From the NCBI RefSeq assembly GCF_016918855.1, contig NZ_JADKYB010000001.1, forward strand, positions 665,038-729,037: 64,000 nt of DNA, given 5' to 3'. Origin of the DNA: Actinacidiphila acididurans (lineage in GTDB: Bacteria; Actinomycetota; Actinomycetes; Streptomycetales; Streptomycetaceae). Of the stretch, positions 35,477 to 44,361 are shown piece after piece. Made by a program: the position numbers and the translations under genes. How positions within the stretch are numbered: position 1 is the stretch's first letter; each line of letters begins with the position of its first letter. The notes below the pieces were generated by a model. It searched no databases, was not told where the DNA came from, and saw only the letters and a list, made by a program, of their open reading frames with translations.

Positions 35477-36732
35477 TGCGCGTCGTCGTGGTTGGACAGG
35501 GGTACGTCGGACTGCCGCTGGCGATCCGCGCCGCGGAGGTCGGACACGAGGTCATCGGGTACGACGTGGACGCCACCCGGGTCAAGAGCCTGGCCGCCGG
35601 CGTCTCCTACGTCGAGGACGTGGCGGCCGACCGCATCGTGGCCGCCATGGACAAGGGCACCTACCGGCCCAGCGACGCGGCCCGTGACTGCGGCGGCTTC
35701 GACGTCGCCGTGGTCACCGTGCCCACCCCGCTGCGCGACGGCGTCCCCGACCTGCGCTACATCGAGGAGTCCGCCCGTACGCTCGCCCGCTACCTGCGGC
35801 CGGGTGCCACCGTGGTGCTGGAGTCGACCACCTACCCCGGCACCACCCAGGAACTGTTCGCGCGGCTGCTGGAGGACGGCTCCGGCCTGACCGCGGGCCC
35901 GGACTTCCACCTCGGCTACAGCCCGGAGCGGATCGACCCGGGCAACCCCGTCTGGGGCTTCCAGCAGACCCCCAAGATCGTCTCCGGCATCGACGCGGCC
36001 TCGCTGAAGGCGGTGCAGGACTTCTACGGCGGCCTGGTCGACACCACGGTGCCGGTCGCCTCGCCGAAGGAGGCCGAACTGGCCAAGCTGCTGGAGAACA
36101 CCTTCCGGCACGTCAACATCGCCCTGGTGAACGAGATCGCGATGTTCGCCCGGCACCTGGACATCGACGTGTGGCAGGCCATCGACGCCGCCTCCAGCAA
36201 GCCCTTCGGCTTCATGAAGTTCACCCCCGGCCCCGGGGTCGGCGGCCACTGCCTGCCCATCGACCCCTCCTACCTGTCCTGGCGGGTGGAGCGCGAACTC
36301 GGCCAGAGCTTCCGGTTCGTGGAACTGGCCAACGACATCAACGGCCACATGCCGGAGTACGTCACCCGCCGCGTGACCGACGCGTTCAACCGGCGCCGCC
36401 GCGCCGTCAACGGCTCCAAGGTGCTGCTGCTGGGCCTGGCGTACAAGAAGAACACCGGCGACGCCCGCGAGTCGCCGAGCCTGCGCGTGTCCCAACTGCT
36501 GCTGGACATGGGCGCCAAGGTGCGGGCCGCCGACCCGCACGTGGTGGAGACCGCCGCGGTCGACCCCCGGCTGGTCCGGGTCGAGCTGACCCGCAAGGAA
36601 CTGGCCGCGGCCGACGTGGTGGTGCTGCTGACCGACCACGACGCCTTCGACTACGACCTGGTCATGCAGCACGCGCCCTTCGTCCTGGACTGCCGCCGCC
36701 GGCTGTCCGGCCCGACCGTCGAGGTGCTGTGA
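35476..36732 (+). CDS. wecC: Nucleotide-sugar dehydrogenase, UDP-ManNAc/UDP-GlcNAc 6-dehydrogenase type
   Basis: 418 residues. VVGQGYVGLPLAIRAAEVGH is the NAD-binding N-terminus. GYSPERIDPGN marks the group acting on N-acetylated hexosamines (WecC, WbpA). PGPGVGGHCLPIDPSYLSW holds the catalytic Cys. The C-terminal domain has VLLLGLAYKKNTGDARESPS. The enzyme oxidises C6 to a carboxylate with two NAD. It sits between the GT26 and 2-epimerase genes with one-base overlaps. With the 2-epimerase it gives UDP-ManNAcA. Alternatively it supplies UDP-GlcNAcA for the 3-amino route, and sequence alone cannot separate WecC from WbpA. Confidence 0.92.
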   Translation: MRVVVVGQGYVGLPLAIRAAEVGHEVIGYDVDATRVKSLAAGVSYVEDVAADRIVAAMDKGTYRPSDAARDCGGFDVAVVTVPTPLRDGVPDLRYIEESARTLARYLRPGATVVLESTTYPGTTQELFARLLEDGSGLTAGPDFHLGYSPERIDPGNPVWGFQQTPKIVSGIDAASLKAVQDFYGGLVDTTVPVASPKEAELAKLLENTFRHVNIALVNEIAMFARHLDIDVWQAIDAASSKPFGFMKFTPGPGVGGHCLPIDPSYLSWRVERELGQSFRFVELANDINGHMPEYVTRRVTDAFNRRRRAVNGSKVLLLGLAYKKNTGDARESPSLRVSQLLLDMGAKVRAADPHVVETAAVDPRLVRVELTRKELAAADVVVLLTDHDAFDYDLVMQHAPFVLDCRRRLSGPTVEVL

Positions 36733-37844
36733 TGACCACGATCGTGTGCGTGGCCGGTGCCCGCCCCAACTACATGAAGATCAAGCCGGTCATGGACGCC
36801 CTGGAGGCCCGCGGCGCACACGTGGTGCTGGTGCACACCGGCCAGCACTACGACGAGGCGATGAACGGCGTCTTCTTCCGCGACCTGGGCCTGCGCCCGC
36901 CCGACCGGTTCCTCGGGGTCGGCTCCGGCAGCCACGCCGAGCAGACCGGCAGGGTGATGACCGCCTTCGAGCCCCTGCTGGCCGAGATCGCCCCCGACGC
37001 GGTGGTCGTCGTCGGCGACGTCAACTCGACGCTGGCCTGCGCCCTGGTCACCGCCAAGGCCGGCCCGCTGCTGGCCCATGTCGAGGCGGGGCTGCGCAGC
37101 CGCGACTGGTCCATGCCCGAGGAGGTCAACCGGGTGGCCACCGACCGGGTCAGCGACTACCTGCTGGCCCCCTCGCCGGACGCGGTGGCCAACCTGCGCG
37201 CCGAGGGCTACCGGCCGGACCAGGTCCACCTGGTCGGCAACGTCATGATCGACACGCTGCTGGCCAACCTGGACCGGGCCCGCGGCTCGGACGTGCTGAC
37301 CCGGTACGGCCTGACGCCCGGTGAGTACGGCCTGGTCACCCTGCACCGGCCGGCCAACGTGGACGACCCGCACGTGCTCGGCGGCCTGCTCAAGGCACTC
37401 GGCGAGATCGCCGCCCGGCTGCCGCTGGTGCTGCCGGTGCACCCCAGGGCCGCCGGGAAGCTGGCCGACCTCGGGGTGCCCGGGGGAGTGCGGCTGGTCC
37501 CGCCCGCCGGATACCTGGACTTCATCGCCCTTCAGGACCGGGCCCGGATCGTGCTCACCGACTCCGGCGGTGTCCAGGAGGAGACCACCGCGCTCGGCGT
37601 GCCGTGCGTGACGCTGCGGGACAACACCGAGCGGCCGGTCACCGTCGAAGAGGGCACCAACGTCCTGGCCGGCCGCGATCCGGAGCGGGTGGTGGCCGTC
37701 GCCGAGGCCGTCCTCCACCGTCCGCCGGCCCCCCGCCGACCCGAGCTGTGGGACGGCCGGGCCGGCGAGCGGATCGCCGACCTGCTGCTGGCGGGCGGCA
37801 CCGCGCGCACCCGTCGCAGACCGACGGACGCGCCGGCCGGATGA
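36732..37844 (+). CDS. wecB: Non-hydrolysing UDP-N-acetylglucosamine 2-epimerase
   Basis: 370 residues with a GT-B-like fold. AGARPNYMKIKPVMDALE, THRP-like TLHRPANVDD, and DSGGVQEETTALGVPCVTLRDNTERP are diagnostic. The GQHYDEAMNGVFF block and HVEAGLRSRDWSMPEEVNR contain catalytic acidic residues. It interconverts UDP-GlcNAc and UDP-ManNAc, or UDP-GlcNAc(3NAc)A and UDP-ManNAc(3NAc)A if it is of WbpI type. Start and stop codons overlap with the upstream gene (TGATG). It closes the five-gene operon that begins near 33145. Confidence 0.95.
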   Translation: MTTIVCVAGARPNYMKIKPVMDALEARGAHVVLVHTGQHYDEAMNGVFFRDLGLRPPDRFLGVGSGSHAEQTGRVMTAFEPLLAEIAPDAVVVVGDVNSTLACALVTAKAGPLLAHVEAGLRSRDWSMPEEVNRVATDRVSDYLLAPSPDAVANLRAEGYRPDQVHLVGNVMIDTLLANLDRARGSDVLTRYGLTPGEYGLVTLHRPANVDDPHVLGGLLKALGEIAARLPLVLPVHPRAAGKLADLGVPGGVRLVPPAGYLDFIALQDRARIVLTDSGGVQEETTALGVPCVTLRDNTERPVTVEEGTNVLAGRDPERVVAVAEAVLHRPPAPRRPELWDGRAGERIADLLLAGGTARTRRRPTDAPAG

Positions 37845-37945
37845 GAGCGGTCCGGCCGGCGACCGCGGGGCCGAAACCGGCCTCCTCGGGTCATGACGCA
37901 CCATATGCTCGATCACGCACGATGGGGCCGTGAGGGGGGACATAC

Positions 37946-38824
37946 GTGGATCTCGCCGAGATCTTCCGGGTCATGCGCAGGCGCTGGTACGTGGTGCTGC
38001 CGGGGCTGCTGCTCACCGCGGCCCTGCTCGCCGGGGCGTACCTGCGGCTGCCGATCACCTACCAGTCGCAGAGCACGGTGCTCCTGCTCAACTCGCAGAA
38101 GGCCACGGTCGCCTTCGACGGCAATCCGTTCCTGAGCACGCAGACCTCGCTGACCGGCATGGCCGACAGCCTGGCCCGCAACCTCAACTCGGACGACTCG
38201 CTGGCGGACCTTCGGGCCCAGGGCGCGACGACCACCGTCGTCGCCAAGATCGCGGACAACGCCCTGGGCCCGCTGGTGTGGCTCACCGCGAGCGGCAGCG
38301 ACAAGGCCGCCGTGCTGCACAGCGACCGGCTGATGACCGCGTACGCCGCCAAGCGGCTGGAGCAGTTCCAGATCCAGCAGGGCGTCGCGTCCCGGGCGAT
38401 GATCCGGATGACGACCATCGTGCCGCCGCAGACGCCCGTCGCGAAGACCAAGACCCGCACCGAATACCTGGTGCTGGCCGCGGTGATGGGCATCGTGATC
38501 ACCCTGGTCGCGACCTTCTACGTGGAGGCCCGGCGCCGCACCCCGGCCGGCCGGGGGAGCGGACCGGACCGCAAGGCCGCGCACGCGGCGGGCGGCCCGG
38601 GCGCTGTTCCGGGCGAGGCGGCGGCGACCGTACCGTCCCAGCCGTCCGGGCCGGGCGGGGACCCGGACGGCGCGGCGGCCGACGCGGGCGGGGAGCCGGA
38701 CCCGTCCGGCGCGGGTGCCCGCTCCGCCCCCCGGTGGTCGGCGCCCGGCGCCGCGGAGCAGCCGTCCGGCGACGGCGCCGCCGGCACCGAGGCGACCGGG
38801 CCGCAGGCCCACCGGTTCGTCTGA
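37946..38824 (+). CDS. Wzz-type chain-length/polysaccharide co-polymerase membrane protein
   Basis: 292 residues, GTG start after GAGGGGG. The N-terminus MDLAEIFRVMRRRWYVVLPG leads into the first membrane helix. An extracellular part of about 150 residues follows, then PPQTPVAKTKTRTEYLVLAAVMGIVITL with the Pro-rich motif before the second helix. This is the Wzz fold. The cytosolic tail of 95 residues is Gly/Pro/Ala-rich with no Walker motifs, so no tyrosine kinase is attached. It probably controls chain length or export of the polysaccharide, together with the Wzz domains at 44361 and 46520. Confidence 0.85.
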   Translation: MDLAEIFRVMRRRWYVVLPGLLLTAALLAGAYLRLPITYQSQSTVLLLNSQKATVAFDGNPFLSTQTSLTGMADSLARNLNSDDSLADLRAQGATTTVVAKIADNALGPLVWLTASGSDKAAVLHSDRLMTAYAAKRLEQFQIQQGVASRAMIRMTTIVPPQTPVAKTKTRTEYLVLAAVMGIVITLVATFYVEARRRTPAGRGSGPDRKAAHAAGGPGAVPGEAAATVPSQPSGPGGDPDGAAADAGGEPDPSGAGARSAPRWSAPGAAEQPSGDGAAGTEATGPQAHRFV

Positions 38825-38892
38825 CCTCCGTCGGACCCTGCCGGACCGTCCTGACCACCGCCACCACGAGCCGCGCGGCGAGGAGTCGAATC

Positions 38893-40488
38893 GTGCACAG
38901 GGCGCGCCCCACCGGGAGCACCGCGGGCGAGGACGGCCCGGACGCCGCGGCCGGCCCGGTCCACCCGGTGCGCCGGGTCCCGTCCTGGGCGGTCCGGGAC
39001 GACGAGGACCCGCCCGGTGTCCCGGCCGGCCCGCCGCCCGGGACACCGGCCCCGGAGGGGCTGGGCCGCAAGGTCCGCTCCGCCGCCCGCTGGAGCCTGG
39101 TCAACACCGTCGTCATGCGGCTCGGCAACTTCGCCACCGGCATCGTCCTGGCCCGCTTCGCCCTGGGCCCGGCGGCCTGGGGCGTCTACGGCCTGGCGCA
39201 GACCGTGCTGCTGGTGCTGCTGTCCGCCAACGAACTCGGCGTCAGCCTCGCCATCATCCGCTGGGAGGGCGACGCCCGCCGGTTCGCGCCGACCGTCCTG
39301 TCCCTGAGCGTCCTGTCCAGCACGGCGCTGTACGTCGCGCTGTTCGCCGTCGCCCCGGCCGTGGCGCACGCCCTCGGCTCGCCCGACGCGACCGCGGTGC
39401 TGCGCGTGATGTGCCTGTGCGTGGTGCTCGACGGCATCTCCCAGGTGCCCGCGGGCTTCCTCACCCGGGAGTTCGCCCAGGGCCGCCGGATGGTCATCGA
39501 CGCCGCCAACTTCGTGATCAGCACCGGCGTCACCCTGCTGCTGGCCTTCGCCGGCCGGGGCGCGATGAGCTTCGCGTGGGGCTCGGTCGCCGGCAACGTG
39601 GCCGCCCTGATCGGTTTCTGCCTCGCCGCGCCCGGCACCCTGCGGTTCGGCTGGAACCCCGACCAGGCCAGGGCCCTGCTCCGATTCGGCCTGCCGCTGG
39701 CCGGCGCCAGCATGCTCGCCCTCGGCGTGGTCAACGTCGACACCCTGGTGGTCGGCGCCACCCTCGGCAAGGTGTCGCTCGGCTTCTACGTCCTCGCCTT
39801 CAACATCTCCGGCTGGCCGGTACGGATCATCTCCGAGGCGGCCCGCCGGGTCTCCTTCGCCGGCTTCTCCCGGCTCGCCGACACCCCGCGCGCCCTCGCG
39901 CAAGGATTCAGCCGCGCCCTGGGCGTCCTGGTCACCGGCACCGTCCCGCTGTGCGTGCTGCTCGCCGCACTCGCCGCCCCCGTCGTGCGGCTGGTCTACG
40001 GCAGCCAGTGGGTGCCCGCCGCCAAGGCGCTGCCCTGGCTGATGGCGCTCGGCCTGATCCGGATCGGCTGCGAACTGGCCTACGACTGCCTGGTCGCGGT
40101 CGGCCGGCGCAGTTCGCTGATTGGCGTTCAGGCCCTGTGGCTGGGCGCCCTGTTCCCCGTGCTCCTTTTCGCCGCCCGCACCCACGGCATCGTGGGTGTC
40201 TCCCAGGGCCATGTCCTGGTGGCCGGCGGCATGGTCGTACCGGTGTTCGTGTACGCGCTGCGGCGGGCGGGCATCGGCCCCGGCTGGATCGCCCGCGCCT
40301 GCGCCTGGCCGTTCCTCGGCGGAGCGGTGATGACCGTGACGATCATGGCCTTGCGCGACCGGCTCGGCGAGAGCCGGCCCGCGCTGGTCACCATCGGCTC
40401 GGCCGCCCTGGCGGTCTACGTGCTGTGCGTCCTGCCGAGCCGGCACTTCCTGCGCGGCACCGCGCCCACGACCACGACCCCGAGGTAG
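38893..40488 (+). CDS. Wzx-type oligosaccharide flippase
   Basis: 531 residues. GTG start supported by AGGAG seven bases upstream. A hydrophilic N-terminal 60 residues is followed by about 12 to 14 membrane helices beginning RSAARWSLVNTVVMRLGNFATGIVLARF, typical of the polysaccharide synthesis/MATE-like superfamily. It would flip undecaprenyl-linked repeat units to the outer face of the membrane, where the Wzy domain polymerises them. It lies 68 bases after the first Wzz gene and directly before a secreted beta-helix protein, within one plus-strand transcription unit. Confidence 0.92.
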   Translation: MHRARPTGSTAGEDGPDAAAGPVHPVRRVPSWAVRDDEDPPGVPAGPPPGTPAPEGLGRKVRSAARWSLVNTVVMRLGNFATGIVLARFALGPAAWGVYGLAQTVLLVLLSANELGVSLAIIRWEGDARRFAPTVLSLSVLSSTALYVALFAVAPAVAHALGSPDATAVLRVMCLCVVLDGISQVPAGFLTREFAQGRRMVIDAANFVISTGVTLLLAFAGRGAMSFAWGSVAGNVAALIGFCLAAPGTLRFGWNPDQARALLRFGLPLAGASMLALGVVNVDTLVVGATLGKVSLGFYVLAFNISGWPVRIISEAARRVSFAGFSRLADTPRALAQGFSRALGVLVTGTVPLCVLLAALAAPVVRLVYGSQWVPAAKALPWLMALGLIRIGCELAYDCLVAVGRRSSLIGVQALWLGALFPVLLFAARTHGIVGVSQGHVLVAGGMVVPVFVYALRRAGIGPGWIARACAWPFLGGAVMTVTIMALRDRLGESRPALVTIGSAALAVYVLCVLPSRHFLRGTAPTTTTPR

Positions 40489-40496
40489 ACCCCACC

Positions 40497-41816
40497 ATGG
40501 TGAAGTTCCCACGCAGAGCGCACGTCAGTCCCTCGGGGGACCCCGGCGACCCCGCGGCCGGCTCCGGCGACGCGGCCTTAGAACCGTACGACGGGAGCCG
40601 CCCGGCCCCGCACCACCACAGCCGGCGGGGCCGGCTGCGCCGAGCGGGCATCGCCGTGGCCGCCGCGGCCGTGGTGGCCGCCCTGCTCTCGGTGGTGCTG
40701 GCCGCCCACTCCGGCACGAGCGACACCCGCGCGGTGAGCCCCTGCCCGGTGCAGGCGCTCACCTGCTCGCCCGGCCAGGCCGACCCGGTCGACTCCGCCT
40801 CGCCCGTGGCCGACGCCACCACCACGGCACCGGCCGCCGCCGACGGCGCCCGCGCCCCCGGTATGGGCAAGGCCGCGCCCGCCCCGGCCACGACCCGCCC
40901 CGCGACCGGCGACAGTGCCGGCGCCGGCGTCAAGGACAGCGCGAGCAGCGCCGCGAGCGACAGGCCCACCGGGACACCGACCAGGTCCGGCAGTTGCGCC
41001 ACGTACTCCGCCTGCGGCTTCCCCGACGCCGACAGCACCGGGCCGCGGCTGGCGCTCACCCCGCACCGCACCGGCGCGCTGACCATCGACAAGGACGGCA
41101 CCGTGATCAGCCGGTGGGACATCACCGGCTCGCTCGACGTCTACGCGAACAACGTGACGATCATCGACAGCAGGATCACCTCGGACAACTGGTGGGGCAT
41201 CAACCTGCGTTCCGGCTTCAGCGGCCTGCGCATCCTGCACACCACCATCACCGCCGTGCCCGGCAAGGGCCCCGACAACGGAGGCGTGGACTACGCCGTG
41301 TCCAACATGGGAACGAGCCTGATCGAAGTCGGCTGGTGCGACGTGTCGGTCTTCGGCGACGCCCTGTCCATGGGCCAGGGCAACCTGCACGACAACTACG
41401 TGCACGACGTCACGCCGTTCAAGAACCTCGGCGGCGAGTGGCAGCACACCAACGCGGTCATCAGCGACGGCGGCGGTAACGGCGGCCTGGTCGTCCGGCA
41501 CAACACGCTGCTCAACCCCACCCCGGTCGAGAAGGGCGCGTCCGGCAGCATCGGCCTGTTCGCCGACACCGGCGCGGTCCTCAACGTCACCGTGCAGGAC
41601 AACTGGCTGGCCGGCGGGGCGTACGCGCTCTACGCCGGCGGCAAGGGCGCCACCGGCATCAAGGTCACCGGGAACGTCTTCTCCACCCAGTACCACCCCG
41701 GCTCCGGCGGATACGGTCCCGTCACCGCCTGGAACAGCGGTGGCGAGGGCAACGTCTGGAGCGACAACCGGATGTCCGACGGACGGCCGGTCCAGCCGCC
41801 GAAGGAGGCCCTGTGA
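40497..41816 (+). CDS. Membrane-anchored right-handed beta-helix protein
   Basis: 439 residues. A basic N-terminal stretch of 50 residues precedes one membrane helix (AGIAVAAAAVVAALLSVVLAA), so it is a type II protein with its body outside. A Ser/Ala/Thr-rich spacer leads to a parallel beta-helix domain from about residue 185 (ISRWDITGSLDVYANNVTII, then GLRILHTTITAVPG, FGDALSMGQGNLHDNYVHDV, GLVVRHNTLLNP). Such folds bind or cleave polysaccharides (pectate lyase, alginate epimerase, tailspike). HTNAVISDGGGNGG may be part of an active site, but no catalytic set is certain. A modifying or degrading role on the secreted polymer is inferred. Its stop overlaps the next start (GTGA). Confidence 0.85.
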   Translation: MVKFPRRAHVSPSGDPGDPAAGSGDAALEPYDGSRPAPHHHSRRGRLRRAGIAVAAAAVVAALLSVVLAAHSGTSDTRAVSPCPVQALTCSPGQADPVDSASPVADATTTAPAAADGARAPGMGKAAPAPATTRPATGDSAGAGVKDSASSAASDRPTGTPTRSGSCATYSACGFPDADSTGPRLALTPHRTGALTIDKDGTVISRWDITGSLDVYANNVTIIDSRITSDNWWGINLRSGFSGLRILHTTITAVPGKGPDNGGVDYAVSNMGTSLIEVGWCDVSVFGDALSMGQGNLHDNYVHDVTPFKNLGGEWQHTNAVISDGGGNGGLVVRHNTLLNPTPVEKGASGSIGLFADTGAVLNVTVQDNWLAGGAYALYAGGKGATGIKVTGNVFSTQYHPGSGGYGPVTAWNSGGEGNVWSDNRMSDGRPVQPPKEAL

Positions 41817-42637
41817 CCGCGCTGCCGCAGCAGGCCAGGGGCCCGGTGCGAAACCTCGCCCGCGCGCCCTGGACCGTGCTCAAGCGTCTCTTCGGCTGGA
41901 TCGTGCTGTTCGAGCTGCGCAACAAGGTACTGCTCGCGCCGTCCGGGATACGACTGCGCAGGCTGGCCAACGCGGAGGTCGCGAGGATCGCCGCCACCCT
42001 GCCGGACCTGCCCGAGGCCACCGTGCTCACGGCCATCCCCACCTACCGGCGCCCCGACGACCTGCTGGTCGCGGTGCGGTCCGCGCTCGCCCAGACCTAC
42101 CGGGACCAGGTCGTGGTGGTCGTCGACGACGGCTCGGGCACGCCGCTGCCCGAACTCCCCGACGACCCACGGCTCATCGCGGTGCGCATGGAACGCAACT
42201 CCGGGGACTGCGGGGTGGTGCGCAACGTGGCGATGCGGCTGAGCCGGTCGCGGTACGTGGCGTTCCTGGACGACGACAACGTGTGGGAGCCGGACCACCT
42301 GGCCACCGCCATGGCGGTCCTGGAGGCGCCCGGCGGCCCGGACGCCGTCTACACCGCGGTGCGCAGGGTGCTGCCCGACGGCACCGAGCACGACGTGCTG
42401 TCGGTGCCATGGGACCGGCGCCGCAACGCCGACCAGGCGTTCGTGGACATCAACGCCTTCGTCGCCCGCCGCACCCCGTCGCTGCGGTTCAGCTGGCTCT
42501 ACCGGGCCAAGGGGGTGCTGCCCCGCGAGGACTGGGAGTTCGTCCGCCGGTACTCCCGCGGCCGCCGCATCCAGCACATTCCGCACGTCACCGTCCAGTA
42601 CCTGGTGAACCCCACCAGCTTCTTCACCCAGTGGTAG
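41813..42637 (+). CDS. Family 2 glycosyltransferase
   Basis: 274 residues, GTG start overlapping the previous stop. The GT-A core starts after about 55 residues: VLTAIPTYRRPDDLLVAVRSAL, then VVVVVDDGSG and RMERNSGDCGVVRNVAMRLS. YVAFLDDDNVWEPDHL is the DxD-type metal site. The N-terminal helix WTVLKRLFGWIVLFELRN may touch the membrane. It transfers a sugar, probably to the lipid-linked repeat unit in the cytoplasm. The sugar is unknown. A strong hairpin starts three bases after the stop codon. Confidence 0.93.
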   Translation: MTALPQQARGPVRNLARAPWTVLKRLFGWIVLFELRNKVLLAPSGIRLRRLANAEVARIAATLPDLPEATVLTAIPTYRRPDDLLVAVRSALAQTYRDQVVVVVDDGSGTPLPELPDDPRLIAVRMERNSGDCGVVRNVAMRLSRSRYVAFLDDDNVWEPDHLATAMAVLEAPGGPDAVYTAVRRVLPDGTEHDVLSVPWDRRRNADQAFVDINAFVARRTPSLRFSWLYRAKGVLPREDWEFVRRYSRGRRIQHIPHVTVQYLVNPTSFFTQW

Positions 42638-42640
42638 CTC

Positions 42641-42666
42641 CGGCGGTCCGGCGCCCCGGACCGCCG
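42641..42666 (+). terminator. Terminator hairpin after the GT2 gene
   Basis: Perfect 11-bp stem CGGCGGTCCGG with CCGGACCGCCG and a CGCC loop, starting three bases after the stop codon. It probably ends the plus-strand unit that starts near 37946. Confidence 0.75.
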
Positions 42667-42746
42667 CCGCCTGTAACCCCCTGTCCCCGCACTGTCCGCG
42701 TCCCCGGCCGGCCGGCCCGGCACCCTCACCCCAGGTGGTTCACCCG

Positions 42747-43439
42747 ATGTCCGTCTCCCGCGCGCTGCGCAACCGTTTCGTCGACGCCCCCGGCTCCCTC
42801 GGAGAACGCCTCAGGCTGTCCCGCTGGGAGGTCATGCGCCGGTGGTTCCCCGGCATCGAGGACATGACGGTGGTGGACCTCGGCGGCACGGCCGACATGT
42901 GGCTGCGGGCACCGCTGCGGCCGGCCCACGTCCACCTGGTCAACCTCGAACCGCACCCCGAGGGCCTGCCCGACTGGATCACCGCGCAGAACGGCGACGT
43001 CACCGACCCGAAGGTGGCGGCCGGACTCGGCTCCTACGACCTGGTGTTCTCCAACTCCACCATCGAGCACGTGGGCGGCCACAGCCAGCGCCGCCGGTTC
43101 GCCGAGGCGGTGACGGGCCTGGCGCCGCGGCACTGGGTCCAGACGCCCTACCGCTACTTCCCGGTCGAGCCGCACTTCGTGGCGCCCGGCTTCCAGTTCC
43201 TGCCGCTGGCCGCCCGGGCCCGGCTGGTGCGCCGCTGGCCGCTCACGCACAGCCGGCCGGGCAGCCCGCGCGAGGGCATGGAGGCGGTGGTCGGCATCGA
43301 ACTGCTCACCCGTGTGGAGATGAGCTACCTCTTCCCGGACTCCGTGATCCTGCCCGAGCGGGTGCTCGGGCTCACGAAGTCGTTGGTAGCGCTGCGCGTG
43401 GTGCCGGGCCAGGGGCCTGCCGCAGCTTCGCGGGACTGA
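42747..43439 (+). CDS. SAM-dependent methyltransferase, class I
   Basis: 230 residues. ATG at 42747 is chosen because AGGTGG lies nine bases upstream; GTG at 42735 is the alternative. MTVVDLGGTADMWLRAP is SAM motif I, GDVTDPKVAAGLGSYDLVFSNSTIEHVGG the acidic strand and motif IV typical of methyltransferase 11/25 types in polysaccharide loci. YRYFPVEPHFVAPGFQFLP is the following substrate part. It may methylate a sugar or a repeat unit. The substrate is unknown. Its last 68 bases overlap the convergent glycosyltransferase gene. Confidence 0.88.
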   Translation: MSVSRALRNRFVDAPGSLGERLRLSRWEVMRRWFPGIEDMTVVDLGGTADMWLRAPLRPAHVHLVNLEPHPEGLPDWITAQNGDVTDPKVAAGLGSYDLVFSNSTIEHVGGHSQRRRFAEAVTGLAPRHWVQTPYRYFPVEPHFVAPGFQFLPLAARARLVRRWPLTHSRPGSPREGMEAVVGIELLTRVEMSYLFPDSVILPERVLGLTKSLVALRVVPGQGPAAASRD

Positions 43440-44361
43440 GCAGCGCGGCCACCGCCGCCCGGCTCGGCGCCCGGCTCGGCGCCCGGCCCAGCGCCGCCCG
43501 CGAGCTCTCCCGCAGCAGCACCGCCGCCCAGAACGCCGCCGCCCGGACCGCGCCCTTGCGGCGGCGGTGCAGCCGTACCCGGTTGAGCACCAGCAGCGTC
43601 CACAGGAACGGCGAGACCCGCGAGTCGCCGCCCAGGTGCACCGCGGACGCCGCCGGCTGCAGGCGGGTGACGAATCCCGCGTCCCGCGCCCGCAGGCAGT
43701 ACTCCGTCTCCTCCGAGTACAGGAAGAACGACTCGTCCCACGGCCCGCACGCCCGCAGGCACTGGGCCGACAGCGCCATCAGCGCGCCGGTCGCCCAGTC
43801 GGCGCGGGTCGCGGCGGTGTACGCGGCCGGGTCGGTGACCAGTTCGCTCAGGTGCCGGAACCGGCCGGCCCGCCGGTTGCCCAGCACCGCCTCGCCGAAC
43901 GCCCTGCTGACGCTGGGCTCGCGGCGCAGCGAGCGGACCACCGTGCCGTCCTGCTCGTACAGCAGCGGCACACTGATGCCCACCCGGGTGCCGTCCGGCA
44001 ACGGTTCGCCGAGCGCCGCCAGCAGGGTGGCCGCGCAACCCGGGCGCATCCGGATGTCCGGGTTGCACACCAGCGCGGCGCCGATCCCGCCCTCCCACTG
44101 CTCGGTGGCGGCCAGGGCCGCGTTGACCCCGGCGGCGTAACCGGCGTTGCGCCCGGTCTGCACGACCGTGGCCTCGGGGGCCAGCGCGCGCAGCACCTCC
44201 ACCGTCTCGTCCGCGGAGTCGTTGTCCGCGACGACCAGCCGCCAGTCGGTGCCGGCCATGCCCTCGGGCAGCGAGGCGAGGAAGGCCGGCAGCACCGCGG
44301 CGCTGTTCCAGGTGACGACGAGCACGGCGACCGGCCCGGCGGGCGGGTGCGGGATGGACAT
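43372..44361 (-). CDS. Family 2 glycosyltransferase, rhamnosyltransferase-like
   Basis: 329 residues. The GT-A core begins VAVLVVTWNSAAVLPAFLASL, with VVADNDSADETVEVL and ALVCNPDIRMRPGC (the NPD form of the metal motif common in rhamnosyltransferases). PWDESFFLYSEETEYCLRARDAGF is the conserved acceptor-side block. The C-terminal 60 residues have an Ala/Arg-rich amphipathic stretch. With a full rml set nearby, dTDP-rhamnose is the likely donor. This is inferred. The ATG overlaps the stop of the Wzz-Wzy fusion gene by one base. Confidence 0.92.
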   Translation of the reverse strand: MSIPHPPAGPVAVLVVTWNSAAVLPAFLASLPEGMAGTDWRLVVADNDSADETVEVLRALAPEATVVQTGRNAGYAAGVNAALAATEQWEGGIGAALVCNPDIRMRPGCAATLLAALGEPLPDGTRVGISVPLLYEQDGTVVRSLRREPSVSRAFGEAVLGNRRAGRFRHLSELVTDPAAYTAATRADWATGALMALSAQCLRACGPWDESFFLYSEETEYCLRARDAGFVTRLQPAASAVHLGGDSRVSPFLWTLLVLNRVRLHRRRKGAVRAAAFWAAVLLRESSRAALGRAPSRAPSRAAVAALLSPAKLRQAPGPAPRAALPTTS

